A stretch of DNA of 64,000 nucleotides from DUVT01 sp041675865 (GCA_041675865.1 JBAYTA010000001.1:1-64000), one strand, 5' to 3'. Counted from the first letter of the stretch, positions 1-9,228 are shown. Numbers and translations: made by a program. Notes: generated by a model from the sequence alone, not told the origin.

Positions 1-266
1 AAAATTTTAATATTAATAAAGTAATTAAAGATTTAGAAAGATATGAATTCAGATTGATTTTAAATTATGATACTTTCAATAGTATTAACTTAGATACTTT
101 TATTAATAATACATATATCAAAGGTATTTATTCTGATTTAGATCTAAGAGATCATCAACAATATATTGCTATCTTTAAAGTATTAAATTATGAAATTATT
201 ACAGCAATAGCAAGTTATGAATACTTTAATTTAAAAATCATAAGTAAAGAAATCTTAAAATTCTAA
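1..266 (+). CDS. 3' end of an unidentified gene, cut by the window edge
   Basis: A frame is open from base 3 to the TAA ending at 266, so this is the last 87 codons of a gene that starts outside the window. A TTG at 54 lies inside the frame but has no good ribosome site, so it is probably not a start. The visible peptide is rich in Asn, Ile, Tyr and Asp, has no cysteine, no clear membrane segment and no motif I recognise. It ends in KEILKF. The next gene has its own promoter, so this gene probably closes a separate transcript. Function unknown. Confidence 0.6.
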   Translation, partial: NFNINKVIKDLERYEFRLILNYDTFNSINLDTFINNTYIKGIYSDLDLRDHQQYIAIFKVLNYEIITAIASYEYFNLKIISKEILKF

Positions 267-294
267 TATATGACAAAATATGCTTAGTTATAAA

Positions 295-323
295 TTGTAA
301 TGATATCATAGATATGTTATAAT
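295..323 (+). promoter_or_regulatory. SigA-type promoter for the paralogous membrane gene pair
   Basis: TTGTAA (295-300) and TATAAT (318-323) are separated by exactly 17 bases. The match places the transcript start near 330, about 50 bases before the first ATG. Seen in sequence; activity is inferred. Confidence 0.7.
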
Positions 324-382
324 ACTGTTTGTTTAAAAATATATAGAATTAAATTCTATATTGTGTAAGAAATGGAGTAAAA

Positions 383-1345
383 ATGAATAAAATACTAGAA
401 TTTTTAAAAACCTTGGTTGTACCACAAAAAATGGCTAAATATCGTTATATGTTAGCCTTATTAAGTATTATAATATTTGTATTAATTGTGTACTTTTTAT
501 CAGTACCAATTTCTCATCATATTAAATTATCTAAAGATGAGATGAGATTACAATATAATTATCAAGCACTTCAGGAAATAGAAGCTAGATTACCAGGAAG
601 TCCTGAAAATGAATTAGTCTTACAAAAATTATCTAATCTAGAATGTGCTGTTGATAAAGGTGTCTTAAATTGTGCAAACCTTGCAGACAATGAAGTTTTT
701 GATGAAGAAATTGTTATAGAAGTAAATAATATAACGAAAAAAATAAGATTTGTAGTTGATTTAAAAGAAAACGCAGCTGCACCAGTAATTGATTTAGATA
801 CATATCCATATACTGAAAATGAAGAAATATATTTTGTTGGTTTCTATCCACTTGGTCTATATTTCCAAGCTCATCAAAAAGGAATAAATGAAGTTGAAGA
901 AAAAATAGTTCATAATGATAATGAGTTAGTTTATGAAACTAGACCGTATTACAATTATTCTTCTTTCATGCCTGAATTGAATTTAAAAAGAGATGAAGCT
1001 GGAGCTAGAGGTTTAGGTGGTTATATAGTTGGAATATTATTAGATGCAGATGTTGCTGCTTTAAATTCTCAATTTTTAGCTTATTTATTTATAAATATAG
1101 TGTTATTACCTATATTCTTTATAATGCTGTTTTGGTTAATGTTTAGAAAAAATGGAAAATTAGTTACATTCAAAGAATATTATAATATAGCTGCAATATC
1201 TATTATTGCTCCAATGGTTTTAACTTTCATTATTTTATGGATATGGGGAGATTACCGTTTTAGTTTAACCTATAGTATTTTTGGATTCTTAATTTATTAT
1301 ATTTTCTCACTGTATAAGATAAATAATGCACCAGATGAAGTATAA
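383..1345 (+). CDS. Membrane protein, first of two tandem paralogues (DUF1189-like?)
   Basis: The 320-residue protein has a short cytoplasmic head ending in a VPQKMAKYRYM segment, one membrane span at about 25-45, a soluble extracellular domain of about 175 residues with two cysteines (LECAVDKGVLNCAN), and a C-terminal block of spans at about 225-245 and 265-310. The next gene has the same plan and shares the motifs FRKNG and EYYNIAAI, so the two are duplicates. The N-terminal Pro-Lys-Met-x-Arg/Lys-Tyr pattern followed by a span, plus the C-terminal spans, resemble DUF1189 proteins of Bacilli; this is a memory-based guess. A GGAG ribosome site lies six bases before the ATG. Position just before a SpoIIIAH-like gene may hint at an envelope role, but no function can be assigned. 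Confidence 0.8.
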   Translation: MNKILEFLKTLVVPQKMAKYRYMLALLSIIIFVLIVYFLSVPISHHIKLSKDEMRLQYNYQALQEIEARLPGSPENELVLQKLSNLECAVDKGVLNCANLADNEVFDEEIVIEVNNITKKIRFVVDLKENAAAPVIDLDTYPYTENEEIYFVGFYPLGLYFQAHQKGINEVEEKIVHNDNELVYETRPYYNYSSFMPELNLKRDEAGARGLGGYIVGILLDADVAALNSQFLAYLFINIVLLPIFFIMLFWLMFRKNGKLVTFKEYYNIAAISIIAPMVLTFIILWIWGDYRFSLTYSIFGFLIYYIFSLYKINNAPDEV

Positions 1346-1372
1346 AAATAAACAATAAATTACGAGGAAAGT

Positions 1373-2329
1373 ATGAAAAAATTTAAATTTTTAAGTACAT
1401 ATTTTAATCCTAAAAAAATGGTAAGGTATAAAGATATAAATATAATCATTTCTATTTGTATTTTTGTTATAGCTTCATTTCTATTAGGTGCTCCAGTAGG
1501 CAGAAGTAAAGTTCTTGCTGATGAAGGTATTATAGGACATGAAGACTATAAAATATTAAATAATATACCTAGTGATGAAGTTACAAACAATATTATTCAA
1601 GAAATAATATCTAAAGAATGTAAGGTAATTGATTCTTCATTACAATGCAACGGCTATGAATCTGATTTGTATTATACAAATACCATTAGTATTGAAGGTG
1701 AAAATGGCTTAACTAAGAATTTATATTTAGTTATTGATTTATTTGATATTAATAAAGTATTTATAGATGAGGTTGATCCTAATTTCGATCCTCGTGAAAG
1801 ATTTACAATTGAAAATTTTCCTTATGTGGAAAATAGTGAAGATTATTTATTAAGATTTGCAAGTGATACTTTATATTTTCAAGCTCGACCTTTTGGAATA
1901 AAAGAAAAACATCCACATGTTAAAAAAGAAGAAGTTATTGAAGTACATTATCAAAGCTTATTACCCGATTTTGCAATTGATTCTGAAAATATCGATGTTG
2001 AAGATTTTGGGAATTATATATTAGGCCAACTTTCTATTGGAAACCATAATAAAATTAAATTAAAATCATATACTCTAACATTTTTAATAGGTGTATTGTT
2101 TACTTTAATTACAATAATTGTTTTATGGATTTTCTTTAGAAAAAATGGATTAATAAAGAAATTTAGTGAATATTATAATATAGCTGCTATAACTAGTATT
2201 CCAATTTCAATAATTTTCTTTATATTACTTTGGTTTAGTTACCAATTAATTTATGTATATATATTTATTTTTTCACTGTTCTATCTAATTGTTTTATTTA
2301 AAATAAATTCAAGTGAAGAAATAATTTAA
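1373..2329 (+). CDS. Membrane protein, second of two tandem paralogues (DUF1189-like?)
   Basis: This 318-residue protein mirrors its upstream neighbour: a head with NPKKMVRYKD, a span near 25-43, an outer domain with two cysteines (SKECKVIDSSLQCNG) and C-terminal spans near 232-255 and 268-312 joined by FRKNGLIKKFSEYYNIAAI. The gap to the upstream gene is 27 bases and holds a GAGGA ribosome site, so the pair is co-transcribed. The cysteine pair in each copy is about 10-12 residues apart and could form a disulfide outside the cell (inference). The two outer domains have diverged strongly while the membrane parts stayed similar. Function unknown; DUF1189 membership is a low-confidence guess. 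Confidence 0.8.
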   Translation: MKKFKFLSTYFNPKKMVRYKDINIIISICIFVIASFLLGAPVGRSKVLADEGIIGHEDYKILNNIPSDEVTNNIIQEIISKECKVIDSSLQCNGYESDLYYTNTISIEGENGLTKNLYLVIDLFDINKVFIDEVDPNFDPRERFTIENFPYVENSEDYLLRFASDTLYFQARPFGIKEKHPHVKKEEVIEVHYQSLLPDFAIDSENIDVEDFGNYILGQLSIGNHNKIKLKSYTLTFLIGVLFTLITIIVLWIFFRKNGLIKKFSEYYNIAAITSIPISIIFFILLWFSYQLIYVYIFIFSLFYLIVLFKINSSEEII

Positions 2330-2347
2330 ATAAATAGTATAAAATTT

Positions 2348-2389
2348 AGTCTCATCTCATATATATTATTGACTATGGAGGGTGAGACT
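2348..2389 (+). promoter_or_regulatory. Hairpin with the SpoIIIAH ribosome site in its loop
   Basis: AGTCTCATC (2348-2356) pairs with GGTGAGACT (2381-2389), nine pairs with one G-U. The loop carries the GGAG part of the ribosome site (2377-2380), and the 3' arm runs to two bases before the TTG start at 2391. No T-run follows, so it is not a terminator. It could slow or gate translation of the next gene. Confidence 0.5.
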
Positions 2390-2390
2390 T

Positions 2391-2900
2391 TTGCTTAAAA
2401 AAAACCAATTAGCTTTAATATTATTGACATTAGTGTTAATGTTGACAGTGTATTATATAACATCACCGTTTGATAACAATGAAAAAGATCCGGATGATGA
2501 AGATAATACGACTGAAACAGGAAGACTTGAAGAAATTGCGGAATGGAGAGCTACAGTTCGCGAAGAAAGAGCACTGGCGGTATTAAGTTTAGATGCAATA
2601 ATTGCAGATACTACAAAGAGCATTGTTGAAAAAACGGCTGCTTTGGATCAAAAAAGATATATAAACTCTTTAACTGAAAAAGAGTTATTACTTGAATTAG
2701 AAGTGATTGCAATGGGCTTCAGGGATGCATTTGTGCATGCTACTGCTACTGGAGTTGAAATCACAGTAGTAGCTAATGAACATTCAGTTTCAAAAGCTAA
2801 TGAAATAATAATAAAAAGCATGATGCAATTTGATCAAGAATTCGATAATGTGGTTGTAAAATTTTCTACAGCTGAACAAGTAATGGGAGAAGTAAGTTGA
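2391..2900 (+). CDS. spoIIIAH: SpoIIIAH-like stage III sporulation protein
   Basis: In spore formers SpoIIIAH is a mother-cell membrane protein whose outer domain joins SpoIIQ of the forespore to form a channel needed for late forespore gene expression. Here a TTG at 2391 lies eight bases after GGAGGG and gives MLKKNQLALILLTLVLMLTV, matching the family start; the upstream GTG at 2382 overlaps the ribosome site and is unlikely. One span at about 5-22 ends in YYITSP, as in known SpoIIIAH proteins. An acidic linker follows, then a coiled segment with R..R...LAVLSLD and a C-terminal ring-building-like fold ending near FSTAEQVMGEV. The rest of the spoIIIA operon is not in the window, unlike the usual spoIIIAA-AH order. 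In relatives nusB lies a little downstream, as here, which supports the call. Confidence 0.85.
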   Translation: MLKKNQLALILLTLVLMLTVYYITSPFDNNEKDPDDEDNTTETGRLEEIAEWRATVREERALAVLSLDAIIADTTKSIVEKTAALDQKRYINSLTEKELLLELEVIAMGFRDAFVHATATGVEITVVANEHSVSKANEIIIKSMMQFDQEFDNVVVKFSTAEQVMGEVS

Positions 2901-2956
2901 TTACTTCTTTTATTTTTGTAATTCTTAAGATTATTCTTTAAAAAAACTAAAAATTA

Positions 2957-2965
2957 TGGTAAAAT
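2957..2965 (+). promoter_or_regulatory. Extended -10 promoter for the nusB operon
   Basis: TG (2957-2958) one base before TAAAAT (2960-2965) forms an extended -10 element. The -35 position (2937-2942, TTTAAA) is a weak match. It lies 24 bases before the nusB ATG. Confidence 0.5.
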
Positions 2966-2988
2966 TAATAAGATGTAGGAGTACTAAC

Positions 2989-3405
2989 ATGAAAAGAAAT
3001 AATAGTAGAATTAAAGCTTTAGTTGCTTTATACCATTATGATTTAATGGCAGAAAAAATAGATGAAGAATACTTAGATGATTTAGTTAACGAAGTTGCTG
3101 ATGTTGAAGTAGATGAAGAGTTTTATGAAGAACTAGTTAATGGTGTTATTAATAACTTGCGAGAGATTAATAAAATTATTAATTTAAATCTTAAAAAATG
3201 GACTATTGATCGGATGTCCTATATCGATAGAAATTTAATTAGGATAGCTACTTATGAAATGCTTTATACCGATACACCAAGACCAATAATCATCAATGAA
3301 ATACTAAATCTTACTCACACTTATAGTGAAATTGATGGAGATACAGAATCTAGGTTTAATAATAAATTATTAGATGAAATAGGGAAGTATATTGATGGAA
3401 AATAA
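2989..3405 (+). CDS. nusB: Transcription antitermination factor NusB
   Basis: NusB binds boxA RNA with NusE (S10) and helps polymerase read through rRNA operons. The ATG at 2989 has TAGGAG seven bases upstream and gives a 138-residue all-helical protein starting MKRNNSRIKALVALYHYDL, near the usual 130-150 residues. The family signatures LKKWTIDRMSYIDRNLIRIATYEM and, at the end, RPIIINEILNLTHTY are present (each seen in full in the frame). A longer frame from 2956 has no ribosome site and overlaps the promoter. It is the first gene of an operon running through xseA, xseB, ispA, dxs and recN. Confidence 0.95.
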   Translation: MKRNNSRIKALVALYHYDLMAEKIDEEYLDDLVNEVADVEVDEEFYEELVNGVINNLREINKIINLNLKKWTIDRMSYIDRNLIRIATYEMLYTDTPRPIIINEILNLTHTYSEIDGDTESRFNNKLLDEIGKYIDGK

Positions 3406-4735
3406 ATATCTAACAGTTACAGCATTAAATAAATATATTGGTTATAAATTCGAAACAGATGTTAATTTGCAATCTGTAGAAGTTAAAGGAGAAATCTCAA
3501 ATTTAAGAATTTCAAATAATCATTTATATTTTTCCTTAAAAGATGATCAAAGTGAAATTAGAGCAATTATGTTTGCATCTAGTGCAAGGACCTTAACATT
3601 TATGCCGACAGATGGTATGAAAGTAATTGTTAGCGGTTCTATAAATGTTTATCAAAAAGGTGGAACTTACAATATAAATGTTAGGAAAATAGAAGATGCT
3701 GGCTTAGGAGATTTATATTTAAAGTTTTTAGAATTAAAAGAAAAATTAGAAAAAGAAGGTTTATTTTCAGAAGAGTTAAAAAGACCAATACCTGAATATG
3801 TAAAAAGTATTGCAGTTATAACTTCAGCAACTGGAGATGCAATTAATGATATCGTTTCTACAGTTCAAAAAAGATTTCCGCTTACTAAAATATATTTATA
3901 TCCTGCATTAGTCCAAGGAGTAGATGCTCCTAGATCATTAATTAATTCTCTTAACAGAGCTAATAAAGATGCTCTAGCGGATGTAATTATTATTGGAAGA
4001 GGAGGAGGAAGTTTTGAAGACCTTTCTTGTTTTAATGATGAACAACTAGCTAGAACAATAAGAAATAGTTTGATTCCTGTTGTAAGTGCTGTTGGTCATG
4101 AAGCTGATTTTACTATTGCTGATTTTGTAAGTGATAAAAGAGCACCAACACCTACAGGTGCTGCTGTAGTAGTTACAAAGGATCAATATATTTTAGCTAA
4201 AGATATTTACAATAAACACAATTTATTGGTCCAAAATTATAAGAAAATTTTAGAAACTAAATATTATGAATATGAAAAAATTATTTCTAAACATCATTTT
4301 AAAAACTTCTTTGAAATAATAGATTTTAAATCAAAAGATTTAGAAAGAATAACTTATAATTTGCATATGCATTCACCTTTAAAAACAATTGAAAACAATT
4401 TAAGTAAAGTTGATGAATACAAAGAAAGATTAAAATCATTAAATTTACCAGCTAAATTAGTTGAAAAAGTAGATAATATTAATGAAAAAACTAATCTAAT
4501 GAGTTATTATTTAAACCAAAAAATTATGATGTTAGAAAAAAATTATGAGGGATTGTTTACTAAAATGGAATTAGTAAATCCACTTAATTTATTGAAAAAA
4601 GGCTATGTTCTTACTTATCAAAATGGTGAGTTAATTACAAGCAGTAATAAAGTAAAGTCAGATAAAGATTTAGTAGTTAAATATCACGATGGAGATATTG
4701 TAACTGCTCCTAAAAATAAGGTTAAGGAGAAATAG
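3395..4735 (+). CDS. xseA: Exodeoxyribonuclease VII large subunit
   Basis: XseA is the catalytic subunit of exonuclease VII, which degrades single-stranded DNA with several copies of XseB. The protein has an N-terminal OB-fold (about 1-100, with VKGEISNLR and LYFSLKD), a central nuclease domain with IAVITSATGDAINDI, IIIGRGGGSFEDL and AVGHEADFTIADFVSD, and a long C-terminal coiled-coil region. The ATG at 3395 overlaps the end of nusB by 11 bases and has AGGGAAG upstream; a TTG three bases earlier is also in frame. Length of 446 residues is normal. xseB follows after three bases. Confidence 0.95.
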   Translation: MENKYLTVTALNKYIGYKFETDVNLQSVEVKGEISNLRISNNHLYFSLKDDQSEIRAIMFASSARTLTFMPTDGMKVIVSGSINVYQKGGTYNINVRKIEDAGLGDLYLKFLELKEKLEKEGLFSEELKRPIPEYVKSIAVITSATGDAINDIVSTVQKRFPLTKIYLYPALVQGVDAPRSLINSLNRANKDALADVIIIGRGGGSFEDLSCFNDEQLARTIRNSLIPVVSAVGHEADFTIADFVSDKRAPTPTGAAVVVTKDQYILAKDIYNKHNLLVQNYKKILETKYYEYEKIISKHHFKNFFEIIDFKSKDLERITYNLHMHSPLKTIENNLSKVDEYKERLKSLNLPAKLVEKVDNINEKTNLMSYYLNQKIMMLEKNYEGLFTKMELVNPLNLLKKGYVLTYQNGELITSSNKVKSDKDLVVKYHDGDIVTAPKNKVKEK

Positions 4736-4738
4736 GTT

Positions 4739-4912
4739 ATGTTTGAAGAGTTATTAAAAGAATTAGATGAGATTGTAAAAGAGCTTGAATCAGGAAAATT
4801 AACATTAGATGAATCGATAAAAAAATATCAAAGAGGTCTTGAATTAAGTAAATTATGTAAAGAAAAATTAATGAGCGCAAAAGAAGTTGTTGTTCAAAAA
4901 ATGAGTGAATAG
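4739..4912 (+). CDS. xseB: Exodeoxyribonuclease VII small subunit
   Basis: A 57-residue helical protein beginning MFEELLKELDEIVKELESG, with the family pattern LE.G.L.LDESI..Y..G..L...C...L. XseB coats the coiled coil of XseA. The ATG begins three bases after the xseA stop and the ribosome site AAGGAGA lies in the xseA end. The stop codon TAG shares its last base region with the following ispA start, so translation is probably coupled. Confidence 0.93.
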   Translation: MFEELLKELDEIVKELESGKLTLDESIKKYQRGLELSKLCKEKLMSAKEVVVQKMSE

Positions 4913-4914
4913 TG

Positions 4915-5730
4915 ATGGAAAAATTCACCGAACTTATTAATTTAAAACTAAAAGAATATATAAGTAAAATAGCTAATGATCAATTAAGAACTATAATTAA
5001 TTATGCTTTATTTCCAGGAGGAAAAAGGCTTAGACCACTATTATTACTTTGTTTATTAGATGATTTAAATATAGATTTAAGTTTAGGTATAAATCAAGCA
5101 GCTGCTATCGAATTGATTCATAATTATTCTTTAATACATGATGATCTTCCTGCTATGGATAACGATGATTATAGAAGAGGACGATTAACAGTTCATAAGA
5201 AGTTTGGTGAAGCTAATGCAATACTTGCAGGCGATGCCCTTCTTACTGATGCATTTTTACTATTTTCTACTTCAGACATTGAAGATTCAAAAAAATTAGA
5301 GATAATCAAACTTGCTGCAAATAATTCTGGTAGTAATGGCATGGTTATGGGTCAAGTTTTAGATATAGCATCGATTGGTAGTAATTATTCTTTAGAAGAT
5401 GTGAAAAAGATTCATTATCATAAAACTCGCGATTTAATTCATCTTGCTATTAAAAGTGGAGGAATTATTGCAAATTTAAGTCATGACAAATTAAACCAAC
5501 TTGATGAATTAGCTAATTATTTTGGATTAGCTTTTCAAATTAAGGATGATTTAGATGATTTAATTGAAGAGGGAAGTGATCTTGATAATGAGAAAGTTAC
5601 TTATCCAAGTGTCATTGGTAAGGATATTTCTCTTAAATTACTAGATGAATATAAAACGAAATCACTAGATATATGTTCTAATATATTAGGTGATAAATTA
5701 TTTTATAAACTTATAGAGAGGATATTATGA
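4915..5730 (+). CDS. ispA: Short-chain polyprenyl diphosphate synthase (FPP/GPP type)
   Basis: This trans-prenyltransferase condenses DMAPP with IPP to make GPP/FPP, the feed for undecaprenyl and quinone chains. The first Asp-rich motif DDLPAMD is at residues 76-82 with FPGGKRLRP upstream, and the second is KDDLDD near 208. At 271 residues it is slightly short for the family (about 290), with a trimmed C-terminus. The ATG at 4915 is preferred; a GTG at 4912 overlaps the xseB stop. The stop overlaps the dxs ATG by four bases (ATGA). Placement beside dxs ties it to the non-mevalonate isoprenoid route. Confidence 0.9.
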   Translation: MEKFTELINLKLKEYISKIANDQLRTIINYALFPGGKRLRPLLLLCLLDDLNIDLSLGINQAAAIELIHNYSLIHDDLPAMDNDDYRRGRLTVHKKFGEANAILAGDALLTDAFLLFSTSDIEDSKKLEIIKLAANNSGSNGMVMGQVLDIASIGSNYSLEDVKKIHYHKTRDLIHLAIKSGGIIANLSHDKLNQLDELANYFGLAFQIKDDLDDLIEEGSDLDNEKVTYPSVIGKDISLKLLDEYKTKSLDICSNILGDKLFYKLIERIL

Positions 5731-7544
5731 TTAAATTAGAAGAAATTAGAAATCCTGAATTCTTAAAAGATTTATCAATAAAAGAATTAGAAGATTTAGC
5801 TAAACAAATAAGAAAATTTATTATTGATAATATTAGTAAAACAGGAGGACACTTATCTTCAAATTTAGGAATAATCGAACTAACTATCGCATTACATTAT
5901 GTATTTAATAGTCCACATGATAAATTAATATTTGATGTTGGACATCAAACTTATACGCATAAAATATTAACAGGACGCGCAAAAGAATTTAAAAATTTGA
6001 GAAAATATAAAGGAATGAGTGGCTTCTTAAAAACTAAAGAAAGTGTTCATGATGTTTGGGAAGCTGGACATTCTTCCACATCCATATCTGCTGCAGCGGG
6101 CTTTTTAGAAGCAAAATCTGCTGGAGCAAATATTGGGGAAGTAGTTGCAATTATTGGTGATGGTTCAATTCAAAATGGCTTAGCTTTTAGTGCTATGAAT
6201 TATTTAGGATCAAGAACTGATCAAAAATCAATCATTATCTTGAATGATAATAATATGTCAATCTCACCTAATGTTGGCGTTTTAGGAAAAGCATTCGACA
6301 AGATAAGATTACAAAAATCATATTCATTGCTTAGAAGAATTACACCAAAATTTATTAAGAAACTATTTTCAAAAGAAAAAAGTGCTTTAAGTGCTTATTT
6401 ACATGGCAATAATTTAATGGCTTCTTTTGGTTTTCGCTATTTCGGACCAACTAATGGACATAAAATAAAAGAACTTATTAAGTTTTTAGAACATGCGAAA
6501 AAATCTAATTCATCAATAATCATTCACGTGAAAACTTTAAAGGGTAAAGGATTTAAATACGCAGAAGAAGACCAACAAGGAATATGGCACGGAGTTGGAC
6601 CTTTTAATCCTGAAACTGGTGAAATTAAGGCTAAAGAAACCAATGGTTTTGTTAGTTGGAGTAATGGAATAGGTAATTTAATATTAGAAAAAGCAAAGCA
6701 TAATTCTAAAATTAAAGTAATAACTCCAGCTATGGTTCAAGGTTCTGGACTTGCGAAATTTGCTGATGAATTGCCTAAACAATTAATTGATGTAGGAATT
6801 GCAGAAGAACATAGTGTTGTCATGGCTTCCGCAATGTCCATAAACGGATTAATTCCTGTTGTATCAATTTATTCTACTTTCATGCAAAGAGCTTATGATC
6901 AAATAAACCATGATGTTGCAAGGATAAACTCTCATGTTATATTTTTAGTAGATCGTTCTGGCATTGTAGGTGAAGATGGCGATACACATCAAGGAACATT
7001 TGATATTGCATTCTTATCTTCAATTCCAAATATGGTAATCACTATGCCTAAAGATTTAGATGAAGCAAATAGTTTATTAGATTATGGACTTAATGATCAT
7101 AATGGACCTTTTGTTATAAGATATCCAAGAGGTAATACAAACAAAGTTAATATTACTAATAAAAAATTAGAACTTGGTAAATGGGATAAAATTATTGACA
7201 ATAACAATAACTATTTGATTACCTATGGCCCAGCAGTTGGTGATGCTAAAAAAATTATAAAAAATGATAATCTAAATATTGGTTTAATTAATGCAAGATT
7301 TATTAAACCTCTAGATTTAGTTTTGCTTAGAAGTTTAGAGAATAAAAATATAATTGTATATGAAGAAGTAACAAAATATGGTTCGCTTGCTTCACTTATA
7401 TATCAAGCAAATAATGAATTTAATTTAAACTTAAAAATAACATCATGTGCAATTGATGATATTTTTGTAGAACAAGGAAAAACTGAATTAGTTAAAAAAG
7501 ATTTAGGATTAGATATATTAGATATTTTAAAAAATGTTAAATAA
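5727..7544 (+). CDS. dxs: 1-deoxy-D-xylulose-5-phosphate synthase
   Basis: DXS joins pyruvate and glyceraldehyde 3-phosphate with thiamine diphosphate to start the MEP isoprenoid pathway; DXP can also feed thiamine and pyridoxal synthesis. Signatures seen are FDVGHQTYTHKILTGR, the thiamine diphosphate motif running from GDGSIQNG to NDNNMSIS, DVGIAEEHSVVMASAM with the catalytic Glu, and HQGTFDIAFLS. Length 605 is close to the usual 620. The ATG overlaps the ispA stop by four bases. No tlyA or argR lies between dxs and recN, unlike Bacillus. The thiamine transporter at 27974 fits a need for imported cofactor. Confidence 0.96.
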   Translation: MIKLEEIRNPEFLKDLSIKELEDLAKQIRKFIIDNISKTGGHLSSNLGIIELTIALHYVFNSPHDKLIFDVGHQTYTHKILTGRAKEFKNLRKYKGMSGFLKTKESVHDVWEAGHSSTSISAAAGFLEAKSAGANIGEVVAIIGDGSIQNGLAFSAMNYLGSRTDQKSIIILNDNNMSISPNVGVLGKAFDKIRLQKSYSLLRRITPKFIKKLFSKEKSALSAYLHGNNLMASFGFRYFGPTNGHKIKELIKFLEHAKKSNSSIIIHVKTLKGKGFKYAEEDQQGIWHGVGPFNPETGEIKAKETNGFVSWSNGIGNLILEKAKHNSKIKVITPAMVQGSGLAKFADELPKQLIDVGIAEEHSVVMASAMSINGLIPVVSIYSTFMQRAYDQINHDVARINSHVIFLVDRSGIVGEDGDTHQGTFDIAFLSSIPNMVITMPKDLDEANSLLDYGLNDHNGPFVIRYPRGNTNKVNITNKKLELGKWDKIIDNNNNYLITYGPAVGDAKKIIKNDNLNIGLINARFIKPLDLVLLRSLENKNIIVYEEVTKYGSLASLIYQANNEFNLNLKITSCAIDDIFVEQGKTELVKKDLGLDILDILKNVK

Positions 7545-7556
7545 AGGAATAGACGT

Positions 7557-9197
7557 ATGTTATTATCACTGTATGTACAAAACTTTGCAATAATAGATAA
7601 TGTAGAAATTGATTTCAAAGATAATATGACAGTAATTACTGGTGAAACTGGTGCTGGTAAATCACTTATTATAGATGCTATTGGATTATTATTTGGTAAT
7701 AGAGCTTCTAGTAATTTAGTTCGTTTTGGTGAAGATAAAGCTATTATAGAAGGTGTTTTTTCTTATGTTCCAAAAGAAGTACAAGAAATTATTAGTTGTG
7801 AAGAAGACGATGTTTTAATTATCAGAAGAGAAATTTATGCTAATGGAAAAAGTATTTGTAAAATTAATAATCAGAATGTGACATTGTCACAACTTGTAGA
7901 AATATCGGACTTAGTTGGTGATATTCATACTCAATTCGACACACAACGACTTTTCAATCCTAAAAATTATTTAAACTTTATTGATGATGAAGAAGTAAAC
8001 AATCTTTTAATTCAATATAGAGATAATTTAAAAGTTTATAATGCAATAAATAAAGAGTATAAAGATCTTCTTAATAAAAGTAATACTGATTTACAAAGAT
8101 TGGATTTTTTGAAATTTCAAATAAATGAAATTGAAAATGCAAAACTTTCAGTATCTGAAGAAGAAGAACTTAAAACAAGAAGCAATTATTTAATGAATTA
8201 TGAAAATATATTAAATAATTTAAAATTAATTGTTGATTTATATAATGATGAAAATACACTAGATAATATATATAATTCAATTAGCTATATTTCAAAATTG
8301 GAATCGTTCGAACCGAAGTATAAACAATACAAACAAACTATAGAAGATTCATACTATACTCTTACTGATGTTATTGATGAAATTTCAAAAGAATTAAAAT
8401 TGCTTGATTTTGATGAAAATGAGTTAAATAGCATAAATGATAAATTAGGGATTTATTCTGATTTTAAAAGAAAATATAAAAAAACAACAGAAGAGATTAT
8501 AATTTATTATAATGAGATTTTAAATGATGTAAATAATATTGAAAATTACGACGAAAATATTGAAAAATTAGAAAAAAAGTTAAAAGATGCCTATAATAAA
8601 ACACTTGAGATTGCAAAAAATATACGTAATAAAAGAATTATTCTTGCAAAATCATTAGAAGAAAATATTATTTTAAACTTAAAAGATTTAAAGCTTAAGA
8701 ATACTAAATTTGACATACTATTTAACGATTTAGAAAATATTAACTTTAAAGCAGATGGTATAGATGAAATTGACTTTTTAATATCATTCAATATTGGTGA
8801 ACCTTTAAAACCTTTATCAAAGGTTGCAAGTGGTGGTGAGTTATCACGTTTTATGTTAACACTTAAAGTATTAGTAAGTGAAAAACTTAAATTACAAACT
8901 ATTATTTTTGATGAAATTGATAATGGTGTTAGTGGTGAAATTGCTTATAGTATTGCAAATAAAATTCATACTATTTCGCAAAAAGTTCAAGTATTATGTG
9001 TAACCCATTTGCCACAAGTCGCAGCAATTGCAGATCAGCAAATCAATATCTCTAAAGCGATCATAAAAGATAGAACTATTACAAATACTAAAGAACTTGA
9101 ATATGAAGAAAGAATTATCGAAATTGCTAAGATGATTTCTAATGGTGAAGTTACTGATGCAAGTAAAAATTTATCAATTGAATTATTAAAAAAATAA
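7557..9197 (+). CDS. recN: DNA repair protein RecN
   Basis: RecN is an SMC-like ATPase that gathers double-strand breaks for recombination. The Walker A motif GETGAGKSL is near residue 30, a coiled-coil region fills about 150-370, the ABC signature reads SGGELSRFMLTLK, and Walker B reads IIFDEIDNGVSGEIA. The frame has 546 residues, near the normal 550-570. The ATG lies after AAAGGAATAG, 12 bases beyond the dxs stop. A strong terminator begins at its stop codon, ending the nusB operon. Its position directly before spoIVB and spo0A matches Bacillus. Confidence 0.95.
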   Translation: MLLSLYVQNFAIIDNVEIDFKDNMTVITGETGAGKSLIIDAIGLLFGNRASSNLVRFGEDKAIIEGVFSYVPKEVQEIISCEEDDVLIIRREIYANGKSICKINNQNVTLSQLVEISDLVGDIHTQFDTQRLFNPKNYLNFIDDEEVNNLLIQYRDNLKVYNAINKEYKDLLNKSNTDLQRLDFLKFQINEIENAKLSVSEEEELKTRSNYLMNYENILNNLKLIVDLYNDENTLDNIYNSISYISKLESFEPKYKQYKQTIEDSYYTLTDVIDEISKELKLLDFDENELNSINDKLGIYSDFKRKYKKTTEEIIIYYNEILNDVNNIENYDENIEKLEKKLKDAYNKTLEIAKNIRNKRIILAKSLEENIILNLKDLKLKNTKFDILFNDLENINFKADGIDEIDFLISFNIGEPLKPLSKVASGGELSRFMLTLKVLVSEKLKLQTIIFDEIDNGVSGEIAYSIANKIHTISQKVQVLCVTHLPQVAAIADQQINISKAIIKDRTITNTKELEYEERIIEIAKMISNGEVTDASKNLSIELLKK

Positions 9198-9228
9198 GCA
9201 CTTCCAATTTTTAAAAGTGCTTTTTTTT
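9197..9228 (+). terminator. Intrinsic terminator after recN
   Basis: AGCACTT (9197-9203) pairs with AAGTGCT (9215-9221) and is followed by eight T's. It ends the nusB-recN operon. Confidence 0.9.
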
